The notes: a model not told the origin generated them from the letters alone. 64,000 nucleotides of DNA from Massilia sp. UMI-21 (GCA_015277795.1 CP063848.1:4588001-4652000), one strand, 5' to 3'; counted from the stretch's first letter, positions 24,981-34,225 are shown. A program made the numbers and translations.

Positions 24981-26342
24981 TCAGTCTCCGCTCATCGAGG
25001 TCTGGGCGCGATCGATGATCGGCTTGATCAGGTAGTTCATCATCGTGCGCTCACCGGTCTTGACGAACAGCTCCACCGGCATGCCTGGACGAATATCCAT
25101 CTTGTGCTGGGCGATCATCCTGGCGCCGGCCGGGGTCACCTTCGTGCGCACCACGTAGTACGGCATGCCGGTGCGCTCCTCGACGCTGCGGTCGGCCGCC
25201 ACGTTGACGACTTCGCCTTCGATGTGCGGCGTCTTGTTGGCGTTGAACGCCGAGAACATCAGCTCGACCTTCAGGCCCGGATGCACCTTGTCCACCAGGT
25301 TGGTCGGCAGCTGGCCTTCGACCACCAGCGGATCGTCGGTCGGCACGATGTCCATCATCTTGAAGCCGGGCGGCACCACGCCGCCGTTGGTGAACACCGC
25401 CAGGTTCATGACGGTGCCGCCGGCCGGGGCCTTGACCTCGACGTTCGAGAGCTCGAAACGCTGTGCCTGAAGACGGGCGCCCTGGCCCTGCGCTTCGCGC
25501 TGGACCTCGGACAGCTGGGTACGCACTTCCTTCTGGTACTCCTGCATGCGCTGCGACTTGCGCAGGCTCAGTTCGACCACCTGGCGCTGCGCGCGGCCGA
25601 TGTTGCCGATGTCTTCGGACAGGGCGCCGCTCAGCTGGGCGTAGGTGCGCTCCAGGTCGAGCAGGCGGTTGCGCGCCACATAGCCTTCCTTGGCCAGGTC
25701 GCGCATGCCGCCCAGCTGCTCCTTCAGGAACACCATCTGCTCTTTCTTGCTGTTGCGGGTTTCTTCGAGACCGCGGATCTGGAGCTTCAGGCCGGCAATG
25801 TTTTCGTCGATGGCGCCCAGCTCGCTCTGCAGCGAGGACTGGCGCGAAGCCAACAGTGCGTTCTGCAGGGCGATCAGCTCGGCCACTTTCGGCTCGTTAC
25901 GGCGCTGCGCGATCGGTTCCGGGAAGCGGATCGTCTTCAGGCCGTCGCGCTCGGCGGACAGGCGGGCCTCGGTGGCGATCGCCGACAGGTACTGGCTCTC
26001 GGTCGCCTCGACGCCCGCCTGGGCGATCACGGCGTTCATGCGCGCCAGCACCTGCCCTTCCTTGACCACGTCGCCGTTGCGCACCAGGATTTCCTGCACG
26101 ATGCCGCCGCTCTGGTGCTGCACCGCCTGGCGGTTCGATTCCTTGGCCACGGTGCCGCTGAGCGGCACGCCCTTGTCCAGCGGGGCCAGCATGGCCCACA
26201 GGAGGAAGCCGCCGACGCCGACGAGCACGATCAGCCAGCCGAGGCGGCTGAAGGCACGCGCATCGGTGTTGACTTCGAGCGGCGTCGCGTCATGGGCGAC
26301 GACGTCGGCCGGGCCTTGCGATTGTTTCTGGATCAGCTTCAT
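24981..26342 (-). CDS. HlyD-family periplasmic adaptor of type I secretion system
   Basis: The 453-residue membrane-fusion protein links the inner-membrane ATPase to the TolC-type channel. One N-terminal membrane helix (about 31-52, GWLIVLVGVGGFLLWAMLAP) is followed by a barrel-sandwich half motif (QHQSGGIVQEILVRNGDVV), a long coiled-coil region (about 110-290), the second half motif (VKAPAGGTVMNLAVF) and a C-terminal beta-barrel ending KPIIDRAQTSMSGD. This matches the PrtE/HlyD class used for protein export rather than drug efflux. Its ATG overlaps the stop of the ATPase gene by one base. Confidence 0.92.
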   Translation of the reverse strand: MKLIQKQSQGPADVVAHDATPLEVNTDARAFSRLGWLIVLVGVGGFLLWAMLAPLDKGVPLSGTVAKESNRQAVQHQSGGIVQEILVRNGDVVKEGQVLARMNAVIAQAGVEATESQYLSAIATEARLSAERDGLKTIRFPEPIAQRRNEPKVAELIALQNALLASRQSSLQSELGAIDENIAGLKLQIRGLEETRNSKKEQMVFLKEQLGGMRDLAKEGYVARNRLLDLERTYAQLSGALSEDIGNIGRAQRQVVELSLRKSQRMQEYQKEVRTQLSEVQREAQGQGARLQAQRFELSNVEVKAPAGGTVMNLAVFTNGGVVPPGFKMMDIVPTDDPLVVEGQLPTNLVDKVHPGLKVELMFSAFNANKTPHIEGEVVNVAADRSVEERTGMPYYVVRTKVTPAGARMIAQHKMDIRPGMPVELFVKTGERTMMNYLIKPIIDRAQTSMSGD

Positions 26343-28141
26343 TATTTTCCTTCTTCATTCGTGGTCGCCGCGGCCTGGGCCGCCTGGGCCGCCTGGGCCG
26401 CCTGGGCCGCCTGGGCGGCGCGAGCCTGCTGCTGCTGTGCGGCCTCCAGCGCTTTCTTGTTGGCCTCCTGCAACGCAGCGAGCACCTGCTGCGTCGGGCC
26501 GAACATGTGCACCGCGCCTTCGCGCATCAGGAGCAGCTTGGTGGTCATGCCGATCGCGGCCGGACGGTGGGTGATCAGGATGATGGTCTTGCCGCGCTGG
26601 CGCAGGTCGGCCACCGCGCTGACCAGGGCCGCCTCGCCGGCATCGTCCAGGTTCGAATTCGGCTCGTCCAGCACGATCAGCGCCGGGTCGCCGTACATGG
26701 CGCGGGCCAGCGCGATGCGCTGCTTCTGGCCGCCCGACAGGCCGGCGCCGCCGTCGCCCAGCTGGGTGTCATAGCCTTCGGGGAAGTGCAGGATCATGTC
26801 GTGCACGCCGGCGCGCTTGGCCGCCTGGACCACCTTGTCGGCATCGATGTCACCGAAGCGGGCGATGTTCTCGCTGACGGTGCCGCCGAACAGCTCGATA
26901 TCCTGCGGCAGGTAGCCGACGTGCGGGCCGAGTTCGGCCTTGTTCCACTGGTAGATGTCGGCGCCGTCCAGGCGCACGTTGCCCATCATCGAGGGCCATA
27001 CTCCGACCAGCAGGCGCGCCAGGGTCGACTTGCCCGAACCGCTCGGTCCAAGCACGCCCAGCACGTCGCCCGGCGCGATCCCGAACGACACGTTCTTGAC
27101 GATCGGGGTCTTGACGCCCGGCGGCGCGGCGGTCACGCCTTCCAGGGCCAGCGCACCTTTTGGTGCAGGCAGGGCCATGCCGGCCGACCGTGCAGGATTG
27201 GCTTCCATCAGGGCCACCAGGCGTTCGTAGGAGCTGCGGGTGCTGGACCAGCTTTTCCAGACCCCGATCACCTGCTGCACCGGCGCCAGCGCGCGGCCGA
27301 CCAGGATCGACGCGGCAATCATCATGCCAGGGGTGATCTTGTTTTCAAGCACCAGCAGCGCGCCGAAACCGAGTACCAGCGATTGCAGCGAGGTTTGCAC
27401 GAACTTGGTCGCGGCGCCGATCGAGCCGGCCTTCTGGCTGGCGTCCGCCTGCAGGCTCAGAAACCGGCCGTGGCGCTTGAACCAGCGACCCAGCAGGTGC
27501 GGCAGCATGCCCATCGATTCGATGACTTCGGCATTGCGCAGGTTGTTGGTGGCCAGGGTGCTGGCCGAGATCGCCATGCTGTTGGCTTCGGCCAGCGGTT
27601 CGCGGGTGACGCGCTCGTTCACGATGGCCAGGATCACCAGGATCGCCGTACCGAACAGCGCAAACAAGCCCAGCGAGGGTTGGAAGAAGAAGATGACGAT
27701 CAGGTAGACCGGGAACCAGGGGGCGTCGAAGAAGGCGAACAGTGCGTTACCGGTCAGGAACTGGCGCAGCGTGGTCAGGTCGTTCAGCGCCTGGCCGGCG
27801 TTGCCGCCCGCCTGCTTCAGGTTCTGCTCGAATGCCGCGGTATAGATCCGCTTGTTGAGGGTCATGTCGAAGCGCGCGCCGACGCGTACCAGCACGAAGG
27901 AACGGATCAGCTCCAGCCCCCCCATGAACAGGTAGGCGCCGAGCATCAGGATGGTGAGCATCGCCAGCGTGACTTCGTTGCGGCTGGCCAGCACGCGGTC
28001 GTAAACCTGCAGCATGTACAGCGAAGGCACCAGCATCAGGAGGTTGATGATCGCGCTGAACACGCCCACCGTATAGAAAGTGCTCTTGAAGGCGGTCAAC
28101 GCCTGTTGGATCTCGTTCTTTTTATCCAAAAGTTTTTTCAT
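26342..28141 (-). CDS. Type I secretion ABC permease/ATPase (PrtD/AprD type)
   Basis: The inner-membrane exporter that recognises and energises substrate export. The ATG at 28141 ([18 protein letters not shown]) gives 599 residues, the family's usual length; upstream in-frame codons run into the promoter. A six-helix membrane domain (about 18-300) lacks the N-terminal C39-like domain, so substrates are not GG-leader peptides. The ATPase shows Walker [10 protein letters not shown], signature LSGGQKQR and Walker [14 protein letters not shown], the PNSNLD phrase being typical of PrtD-like exporters. The tail is a low-complexity run of A-Q-A repeats coded by 9-bp tandem repeats. It is the first gene of a three-gene operon with a Crp-type site in front. 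Confidence 0.93.
   Translation of the reverse strand: MKKLLDKKNEIQQALTAFKSTFYTVGVFSAIINLLMLVPSLYMLQVYDRVLASRNEVTLAMLTILMLGAYLFMGGLELIRSFVLVRVGARFDMTLNKRIYTAAFEQNLKQAGGNAGQALNDLTTLRQFLTGNALFAFFDAPWFPVYLIVIFFFQPSLGLFALFGTAILVILAIVNERVTREPLAEANSMAISASTLATNNLRNAEVIESMGMLPHLLGRWFKRHGRFLSLQADASQKAGSIGAATKFVQTSLQSLVLGFGALLVLENKITPGMMIAASILVGRALAPVQQVIGVWKSWSSTRSSYERLVALMEANPARSAGMALPAPKGALALEGVTAAPPGVKTPIVKNVSFGIAPGDVLGVLGPSGSGKSTLARLLVGVWPSMMGNVRLDGADIYQWNKAELGPHVGYLPQDIELFGGTVSENIARFGDIDADKVVQAAKRAGVHDMILHFPEGYDTQLGDGGAGLSGGQKQRIALARAMYGDPALIVLDEPNSNLDDAGEAALVSAVADLRQRGKTIILITHRPAAIGMTTKLLLMREGAVHMFGPTQQVLAALQEANKKALEAAQQQQARAAQAAQAAQAAQAAQAAATTNEEGK
26373..26417. repeat. 9-bp tandem repeat in the ATPase tail
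   Basis: Five consecutive copies of GCCTGGGCC (the last GCCTGGGCG) lie near the 3' end of the exporter gene and encode repeating Ala-Gln-Ala. As a multiple of three it can change length without shifting frame. Confidence 0.9.
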
Positions 28142-28230
28142 ATGCGCTTTGCTTGACTGAGAAACCGGCGAGGATTCGCGGCATCGCCTCACAACCCCGG
28201 CGTGTAAAGAAGAAATTGATCAGCGCGCAC

Positions 28231-28271
28231 ATTATCCGACAAAAAGTATAAAAAATGTGATGCTCGTCACA
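28231..28271 (-). promoter_or_regulatory. Crp-type site and promoter of the type I secretion operon
   Basis: On the minus strand a perfect TGTGACGAGCATCACA (28271-28256) precedes a -10-like GATAAT (28236-28231). The predicted start is near 28223, so the site is centred about 40 bases upstream, the position of class II Crp activation. The leader to the ATG at 28141 is about 80 bases. Confidence 0.65.
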
Positions 28272-28330
28272 AAAATCTTGTGTGGCTGCAACAAAAAGTA
28301 GCAGTAAAGCCAACGCAGGCCAGGGGCCAG

Positions 28331-28977
28331 AGCGGCATAGGGGGCGGTCCGAAGGCCCGCTCCCCTGTTACACCACCCGGCATGCGGCTCCGCACCGGGG
28401 GGCGGTTGGAACGGTTGAGATCATCGTGCCAAGTCCTATGCACCATGCCTGTTTTCATCTGTTTCCAACCCCGGTCGATCGAGTTCTTCGCTGTCATGCA
28501 GGCCGTCAGCTTCACCTTGGCCCTTGCTTGACGAGCCCCGTTTCCGGGCATCTGAAGCATTCCCTCCCGAATGGTCGAGGAGATTCCAACTCCCATTCCT
28601 TCGGTCCTTCAGCCCAGTCTTTAGCCTCACCGGCCAAACCGGCACCAACTACGACCTCTGCTGACTTCTCGCTCCGGTTTGCACCGTCGCCCTTTCAGCC
28701 ACAAAGTAATATCTCCCCAAGCAAGAGCGCTCTCCTTCCCTGCACAACCGCCAGATTGACGCCACCTCGCACTGACCACAAGAGCTTCGCGGAATGTTGC
28801 CCGTGCCCCCCCTGCTCGGCACCGCCTTCTATCCGACTCTTGTCCATCGGCTCGCAATTTCGATCCACGCTTCCTCTCCACGCTCGATCACCGTCACGCA
28901 GTTGCGCTTCACTTCGCTCACTGTAGTCAGCTCGCGGCGGGACTTCCACCCGCAAGAGTGCGCTCACGCTGAGCGCA
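28331..28977 (-). mobile_element. Group II intron without maturase (intron B), abutting intron A
   Basis: The roughly 647-bp stretch has the same 5' region as intron A (TGCGCTCAGCGTGAGCGCA, then CCGCGAGCTGACTACAGTG, and so on) up to the point where A's maturase begins. It then has about 250 bases with no RT homology, and resumes with the same domain V/VI-like 3' end (GGTGCGGAGCCGCATGCCGG to CCCCTATGCCGCT). Its first base differs from the GTGCG of intron A, which may mean one base was lost. It appears to be an ORF-less derivative that could only move or splice with A's protein. Ends are assigned by comparison with A. Confidence 0.7.
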
Positions 28978-30832
28978 ATCGGCATAGGGGACGGCCCTGA
29001 GGGCCGCTCCCCTGCCACACCACCCGGCATGCGGGTCCGCACCGGGCGGTTCGAGTAGTTGAGGTCAAGACAGGCGAGGTACACCGAGTCGGTCGAAATA
29101 GCCGATAGTCATCACTGTTTTGAGTAACCTATCGCTGTTGTGCCACCAGCGGCGGCTGTTCGCCGCTACGTGCCTCGCTGCCGACGGCCAAGCCCCAAGT
29201 TTAAGGAGCTCCCGATACATGGTGCTTCCGCGCTTCCAGTGCTTGAGCTGGATAGCCCGCAGCCTATGACGCAGCCATTCATCGAGTCTTTGCCAGACAC
29301 CGGGCGTCTGCGCTAATTGGAAATACCCCTTCCATCCCAGCATGTAAGAGCGAAGCCTTTGCACCACATCCGGCATGCCGCGCCCACCGGAACGGCAGGT
29401 CAGCTCCCGGATGCGCTGCTTGTACGCCTGCAGCGGCTTTTCCGCCACCTTGCGTTTGACCTCGCCCCCATGCCCCACCCACAGGCTGTAACCGAGAAAC
29501 TTGCGGCCGAAGACGCTGGCCACGGCGCTTTTGCTTTCGTTGACCACGAGATGCAACTTGGCATAGCAGCGCCGCAGCAGCGTCATCACCCGTTGGCCCG
29601 CTCGCCTGCTCCGCACATACACGTTCGCATCGTCGGCATAGCGCGCAAAGCGATGACCGCGCCGTTCCAGTTCCTTGTCCACTTCATCGAGCATTACGTT
29701 GGCAAGCAAGGGGCTCAGGGGACCGCCTTGCGGCGTCCCTTCGCTTCGTTCCTGCACCACGCCATGATCCATGATGCCGCTGCTCAGATAGGCACGTACC
29801 AGCCGGATCACTCCAGCATCGTCGATGCGTTTCCTCAGGCGATCAATCAGGATGTCATGGTTGACCCGGTCGAAGAATTTCGACAGGTCAACGTCAACCA
29901 CGATTCTCAGACCAGACTGGACGTACGAGTGGGCGGCTAATACCGCATCCTGCGCACGCCTGCCGGGCCGAAAGCCGTAACTATGCTCGCTGAAGGTGGG
30001 ATCAAGTATCGGTTGCAGCACCTGTAACAGTGCTTGCTGGATCAGCCGATCCGTCACCGTCGGGATGCCAAGCTCGCGCTCGCCACCGTCGGGCTTCGGA
30101 ATCGTCACCCGACGTACCGGGCTGGGCCGGTACGTCCCTGTCAGCAGTTGTTTTCGTATGTGCGGCCACTCGGTTGCCAGCAGACGTGAGGTCTGGTTAA
30201 TATCCATTCCATCCACACCGGCCGCTCCCTTGTTGGCACGCACACGCTTGAACGCCCGCCGCAGGTTCTCTGTCGTCAGCGCCGCTTGCAGCACCGCTGA
30301 CCCCGTGCCTCCGGTTGCATGCCGCGGGCAGAACGCTTCGTCGCTGAAAGCATCGAGCATGGCTTCACCTTGCCCTACGGCTTCCCGCCCCGCGTTAGCA
30401 GGCATCTGACGCTGTGCCTTCTGCATCGACATATCGGATTCACTCCTACTCGTTCGGTCCTTCGTCGGCGGAGTCGAGCCTTCCCGGCGCTACCTCCGAC
30501 TACTATGACCTCTGCTGAGACCCCGCTCCGACCTTCGTCGTCGCCCTTTCAGGCACAAGGCGGGGCGTCCCCAGGTAAGGGCCGCACTCCTTCATCACAC
30601 AACCGCCACATTTACACCACCTCTCCTTGACCACAAGAGTTTCGCGGTTTCTGGCCCGCTCGCCCTGATCGGCAGCGCCTTCTATGTGATTCGTGTTCCT
30701 CGGCTCATGATTTACGCTCCACGCTTCCTTTCCACACTCGGTCACCCTCATGCAGTTGCGTTTCACTTCGCTCACTGTGGTCAGCTCGCGGCGGGACTTG
30801 CACCCACAGAAGTGCGCCCATGCTGGGCGCAC
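28978..30832 (-). mobile_element. Group II intron with maturase (intron A)
   Basis: A 1855-bp element runs from GTGCGCCCAGCATGGGCGCA (30832 downward) to the 3' end CCCCTATGCCGAT at 28978. It contains the long structured 5' region, the reverse transcriptase gene at 29065-30432, and a domain V-like hairpin (CCGGTGCGGACCCGCATGCC) after it. It sits directly against intron B and 11 bases from the inverted repeat of the IS110-type element. Ends are inferred from the conserved GTGCG start and the match to B. Confidence 0.8.
29065..30432 (-). CDS. Group II intron reverse transcriptase/maturase (LtrA-like)
   Basis: The 455-residue intron-encoded protein has an RT domain (fingers NLRRAFKRVRANKGAAGVDGM; catalytic RYADDANVYV, where YADD holds the metal-binding Asp pair; EGTPQGGPLSPLLANVMLDE) followed by the maturase X domain (YKQRIRELTCRSGGRGM onward). 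It ends GYFDRLGVPRLS with no HNH endonuclease domain, so retrohoming would rely on RNA-catalysed insertion or replication forks. It splices and mobilises its host intron and might act on the adjacent ORF-less intron B. The start at 30432 has an AGGAG site upstream. Confidence 0.92.
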   Translation of the reverse strand: MSMQKAQRQMPANAGREAVGQGEAMLDAFSDEAFCPRHATGGTGSAVLQAALTTENLRRAFKRVRANKGAAGVDGMDINQTSRLLATEWPHIRKQLLTGTYRPSPVRRVTIPKPDGGERELGIPTVTDRLIQQALLQVLQPILDPTFSEHSYGFRPGRRAQDAVLAAHSYVQSGLRIVVDVDLSKFFDRVNHDILIDRLRKRIDDAGVIRLVRAYLSSGIMDHGVVQERSEGTPQGGPLSPLLANVMLDEVDKELERRGHRFARYADDANVYVRSRRAGQRVMTLLRRCYAKLHLVVNESKSAVASVFGRKFLGYSLWVGHGGEVKRKVAEKPLQAYKQRIRELTCRSGGRGMPDVVQRLRSYMLGWKGYFQLAQTPGVWQRLDEWLRHRLRAIQLKHWKRGSTMYRELLKLGAWPSAARHVAANSRRWWHNSDRLLKTVMTIGYFDRLGVPRLS

Positions 30833-30866
30833 CGAAAAAATCTATGGTCCCCCTCCTTTTTGCAAG

Positions 30867-31096
30867 CTGATTTTTGTATGATGTAGTTGGCTTGCTCAAA
30901 TCTATCCGGCGTCATGTTGGAGACTTGCTCCGCGCCACGATGAGAGTTCGCGCCTGATGGGTCCTAAAAAAACCCGCGGCTTCAGGAGCCGATTTTTATG
31001 CCAGGTTATCCGTCAGGCCGGTGTGCCGTTCACGTCATCCAGTATCAGCGTCGCAAAACCAGGTAGGTCCTTAGGTACAGCAAGCTCGGGAGGCCG
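30867..31096 (-). ncRNA. Candidate bridge RNA region of the IS110-type element
   Basis: The 230-bp stretch between the transposase stop and the inverted repeat has no ORF. It contains a hairpin with a T-run (GGCTCCTGAAGCC then GGGTTTTTTT on the minus strand). IS1111-type elements encode their target-recognising bridge RNA on the 3' side of the transposase (published family knowledge). The position fits; the loops have not been folded or matched to a target. Confidence 0.35.
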
Positions 31097-32122
31097 TCAC
31101 AGCGATGTGACGGCCTCTTGCATTTTGTATTCGGTATGGTGTGCCGCCATGGCCCATGCTGTGCGGGCGAGCTTGTTCGCCAGCGCGCAGGCTACGACAT
31201 TGGAATGGCGTCGCCCCAGCATGGAACGCGCCCACTGCGCCAGGCGGTCGGTGTGCCGGTCCAAGCCGCGCATGTAAGACCGCGCGCACTGTACCAGCAG
31301 GCGCCGGATATTCTTGTCGCCGCGTTTGCTGATGCCCAGCAGATTCGCTCGCCCGCCGGTACTGTGCTGCTGAGGCACCAAACCAAGCGATGCAGCGAAA
31401 TCGCGTCCACAGCTGTATTGCTTGCCGTCGCCCATTTCGGCCGACAAAGCACTCGCCGTAATCGGTCCGACGCCAGGAATCGCCATCAAGCGCTGTCCAA
31501 GATCGTCTTCCTGCAGTTGCCTGCCCAGATCCTTCTCGAGCTCGTCGATCTGCTCGTCCAGATACTGAATATGGGCACGCAGTCTTTCAATCAGGCTCAC
31601 CAGCCGTGCTGGCAGAGCGCGCTCTGCCAGCACGGAAGGCAGCCGCTTGATAATGCCCGCGCCCTTGGGCAGGCCGATACCGAATTCGAGCAGGAATCCA
31701 TGGATCTGATTGATTGCCTTGACCCGAGCGCGCACCAACGACTCGCGCGTCCGATGCAGGGCCGACAGGCATTGCTGGGCTTCGGTCTTGGGTGTCACGA
31801 AACGCATCGATGGACGGCTGGCTGCTTCGCAGATCGCCTCGGCATCGATGAAGTCGTTTTTGTTGCCCTTGACGAAAGGCCTGACGAACTGCGGAGAGAT
31901 GAGTTTGGCCTTGTGGCCGAGTGCGGACAGCTGCCGCGCCATCCAGTGCGCGCCGGCGCAGGCTTCCATCACGATCGTACAGGGTGGGAAGTTGGCGAGA
32001 AAGGTGATCAGGTGCTTGCGGTCGAACTTCCTGCGCAGCAGCGCCTTACCGTGTCGATCCTGTCCGTGCAGGTGAAAACCGTGCTTACCGAGATCGATGC
32101 CGATGAGCGTAACGTCTTGCAT
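31097..32122 (-). CDS. IS110-family transposase (DEDD recombinase)
   Basis: The ATG at 32122 (MQDVTLIGIDLGK) has GGAGG six bases upstream; an ATG at 32134 falls in front of that site. The 341-residue protein has the N-terminal RuvC-like domain with acidic residues in IGIDLGK (D10), VMEACAGAHW and NDFIDAEA. A coiled segment leads to the C-terminal Transposase_20 domain (LMAIPGVGPITASAL, QHSTGGRANLLGISKRGD), where a Ser near the HSTGG motif is the expected second catalytic residue. It appears intact. Its stop codon lies inside a 28-base perfect hairpin (31090-31117). Confidence 0.93.
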   Translation of the reverse strand: MQDVTLIGIDLGKHGFHLHGQDRHGKALLRRKFDRKHLITFLANFPPCTIVMEACAGAHWMARQLSALGHKAKLISPQFVRPFVKGNKNDFIDAEAICEAASRPSMRFVTPKTEAQQCLSALHRTRESLVRARVKAINQIHGFLLEFGIGLPKGAGIIKRLPSVLAERALPARLVSLIERLRAHIQYLDEQIDELEKDLGRQLQEDDLGQRLMAIPGVGPITASALSAEMGDGKQYSCGRDFAASLGLVPQQHSTGGRANLLGISKRGDKNIRRLLVQCARSYMRGLDRHTDRLAQWARSMLGRRHSNVVACALANKLARTAWAMAAHHTEYKMQEAVTSL

Positions 32123-32194
32123 GATGGCCTCCATTCAGAAAGAACTCACCCCACAAGATTAGTATCTTGCAGGGTGGAGGGGGACCATCTCATT

Positions 32195-32224
32195 AAACCC
32201 CGCTTCCTAACGAAAGCGGGGTTT
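32195..32224 (-). terminator. Terminator of the 650-residue DUF4214 gene
   Basis: AAACCCCGCTT and AAGCGGGGTTT form an 11-base stem with an eight-base loop, about 49 bases beyond the stop at 32273, with T residues at the stem's 3' side on the minus strand. The IS110-type element begins six bases further on. Confidence 0.8.
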
Positions 32225-32272
32225 CGGTCATTGAATCTCAGCCTGGTTGCCCAGGCCTTGATACCTTGCTAC

Positions 32273-34225
32273 TTAGACAGTCGGGGTGTTGACGGTGATG
32301 ATGCCGTTGTTCAGGACGACATCGGTCGATGCCACACCGGTCAAGGTGATGGTAATGACTTCCGGGGTTGCAGCGTTCGAACCGAACTTCGAGGTTTCCA
32401 GAACGATGTCAGTGCCACCGGTTGCGTTAGCAACGATGAAGGCTTCCAGCACGTTGTCGTTGCCAGCAGTCAGCTTGCCGGTGTTCAGGGTGTAGTCGGT
32501 GCCGATGAACAGCGAGTCCTTGCCCAGCAGACCGAACAGGTTGATCGAGGCATCGACGTCGCTAGCAACATAGATGTCCGAAGCAGCGGTTGCCAGCAGC
32601 GAGCCTTCTGCATCCACAGGCTTGCTCATGCCGTTGGTTTCGAATGCGTCTTCAGCAGCCTTGATGGTTGCGTCCAGGGCTTTCAATTGATCAGCAGCAA
32701 CGGTTGCTTTGGTCAGGGCGTCGGTTGCCTTGGTCAGTGCAGTGATCGCGTCGTTAGCGGTCTTGACCTGAGCATTTGCAGTGTCCAGGGCTGCGACACG
32801 TGCGTTGACGGGAGCGTTACCTTCGTAGGTGGTCAGAGCACTGTTGAATGCGTTCAGCGCAGCAGTTGCAGCACCTGGGGTGGCTTCCAGATCAGCATTT
32901 GCCTGCAGAATGGCTTTCTGGGTAGCGATCTGGGCCATGGTTGGCAGGGCGCCGTCAGCAACCTTGACATCCTTCATCAGGCCTTTGATCGTTTCCAGGT
33001 TCGACACTTCGGTCGCGGTCATGTCCAGGTAGTTGACGTTTGCGTCAGCAGCGGTCTTCACCTTGTTGGCGTTGCTCAGGGCCAGGTCTGCAGCTTCCTT
33101 GGCGATCGACGCGTTCAGCAGCGCGGTTACACCTGGGTTAGTCGTTTCGGTGACGCCGGTCGCCAGAACCAGCTTCTTGTCGGCGTTCAGCACGATCACG
33201 CCATCGACGGTGCCATCACCAGCGACGTCAACAGCGGCCTTGCTCAGCACGTTGTACGAAGCTTCCTTGGCCTGCAGATCAGCGTCAGCTGCGGTCACGG
33301 TCTTGCCAGCGGCATCAACAGCAGCTTTAGCCGAAGCTTGGGTAGCAACAGCTGCGGACAGGCCAGCAACCTTGCCGATTTCGGCGGTGGCGTCTGCAAC
33401 TGCAGTGTTCGCGGTGCTCAGCTGGGCCGCGTTGGCAGCAACCTTGTCGGCCACCAGAGCAGCACGGACGTTTGGCGAGGTAGCAGCAGCGTAGCCAACA
33501 ACGCCGCCTTTGGTTTCGACTTCAGTGAAAGCGGTGTTCTGCTTGGTGGTGATGCCAGCTTCAGTGCCGGCAGCGACTTTACCGTCGTCCTTGCCATCAG
33601 CGCTGTCGAGGAATTCGAACTTGGCTTCCTTGGCAGCGTCCACTGCGGCGAGACCCGAGGTCAAGGTGAACGGGGTGCCGGCTGCGACAACCTTGACAAC
33701 CGTAGCCGACAGTGCGGTCGGAGCGATCGCGGCGGTCAGCGAAGCGTCGGTGGTGATGCTGCTGATGAAGGCCTTGGCCACTTTGTTGGCTTCTGCACCG
33801 CGGTAGCCGTCTTGCTCGGGCTTGGTGTCCAGGGCAGCGGAGAAGGCGGTTGCGCCAGCGACTTTGTTTTCGTAGGCTTCAGCGTCGGTGGTCTGTGCGC
33901 CTTTAGCGATTTCAGCAACGACTTTGTCGATGGTGATCTTGCCAGCGGTCATCAGGTCAGCCCAGTAGGCTTGGCCAGCGGCTTCTGCAGGACGGCCGAA
34001 CAGGTTCTGGTACACCTGGTTGACGACCTGGGCGTTGGTCATGTTGGCGTAGGCGGTCTTGTATTCGGCTTCAGCAGCAAAAGCAGCCGACACAGCAGCG
34101 GTCGAACCCTTCTGGGTTTCGACAACGTTGGTCCAGTAGTCCAGGCCAGCAGTGTCAGCAGGACGGTTGAAGTAAGCGACGTACAATTGCTGAACTGCAT
34201 TGACGTGTGCGGTGACGATTGCCAT
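32273..34225 (-). CDS. DUF4214 surface-layer-like protein, probable type I secretion substrate
   Basis: The ATG at 34225 (MAIVTAHVNAVQQLYVAYF) has GGAGC upstream and gives 650 residues; the longer upstream reading is non-coding. Residues about 8-165 hold the DUF4214 pair (LYVAYFNRPADTAGLDYW and VYQNLFGRPAEAAGQAYW). A long Ala-, Thr- and Asp-rich region (about 190-540) has helical, coiled-coil-like heptads. The C-terminus (about 545-650) is beta-rich: KDSLFIGTDYTLNTGKLTAGN, VLETSKFGSN, ITITLTGVAST. There is no Cys in the mature reading and no signal peptide. Its codons are less GC-rich at third positions than its neighbours, as in very highly expressed genes. These traits resemble type I-secreted S-layer or adhesin proteins (inference). 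A perfect Crp-type site precedes it. Confidence 0.8.
   Translation of the reverse strand: MAIVTAHVNAVQQLYVAYFNRPADTAGLDYWTNVVETQKGSTAAVSAAFAAEAEYKTAYANMTNAQVVNQVYQNLFGRPAEAAGQAYWADLMTAGKITIDKVVAEIAKGAQTTDAEAYENKVAGATAFSAALDTKPEQDGYRGAEANKVAKAFISSITTDASLTAAIAPTALSATVVKVVAAGTPFTLTSGLAAVDAAKEAKFEFLDSADGKDDGKVAAGTEAGITTKQNTAFTEVETKGGVVGYAAATSPNVRAALVADKVAANAAQLSTANTAVADATAEIGKVAGLSAAVATQASAKAAVDAAGKTVTAADADLQAKEASYNVLSKAAVDVAGDGTVDGVIVLNADKKLVLATGVTETTNPGVTALLNASIAKEAADLALSNANKVKTAADANVNYLDMTATEVSNLETIKGLMKDVKVADGALPTMAQIATQKAILQANADLEATPGAATAALNAFNSALTTYEGNAPVNARVAALDTANAQVKTANDAITALTKATDALTKATVAADQLKALDATIKAAEDAFETNGMSKPVDAEGSLLATAASDIYVASDVDASINLFGLLGKDSLFIGTDYTLNTGKLTAGNDNVLEAFIVANATGGTDIVLETSKFGSNAATPEVITITLTGVASTDVVLNNGIITVNTPTV

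Larger units (their letters stand above)
30844..32188 (-). mobile_element. IS110-family element, IS1111-like, with inverted repeats
   Basis: Imperfect 23-bp inverted repeats (19 matches) lie at 30844-30866 and 32166-32188, beginning ATGGTCCCCCTCC. They enclose a DEDD transposase and a 230-bp non-coding stretch on its 3' side. Inverted repeats near the ends and a long 3' non-coding region are features of the IS1111 subgroup. True ends may lie a few bases outside the repeats. It sits immediately after the terminator of the 650-residue DUF4214 gene. Confidence 0.78.

Noticed and set aside
28282..28926. ORFs on the plus strand over intron B
   Set aside because: The stretch matches the structured parts of intron A and is RNA, not coding.
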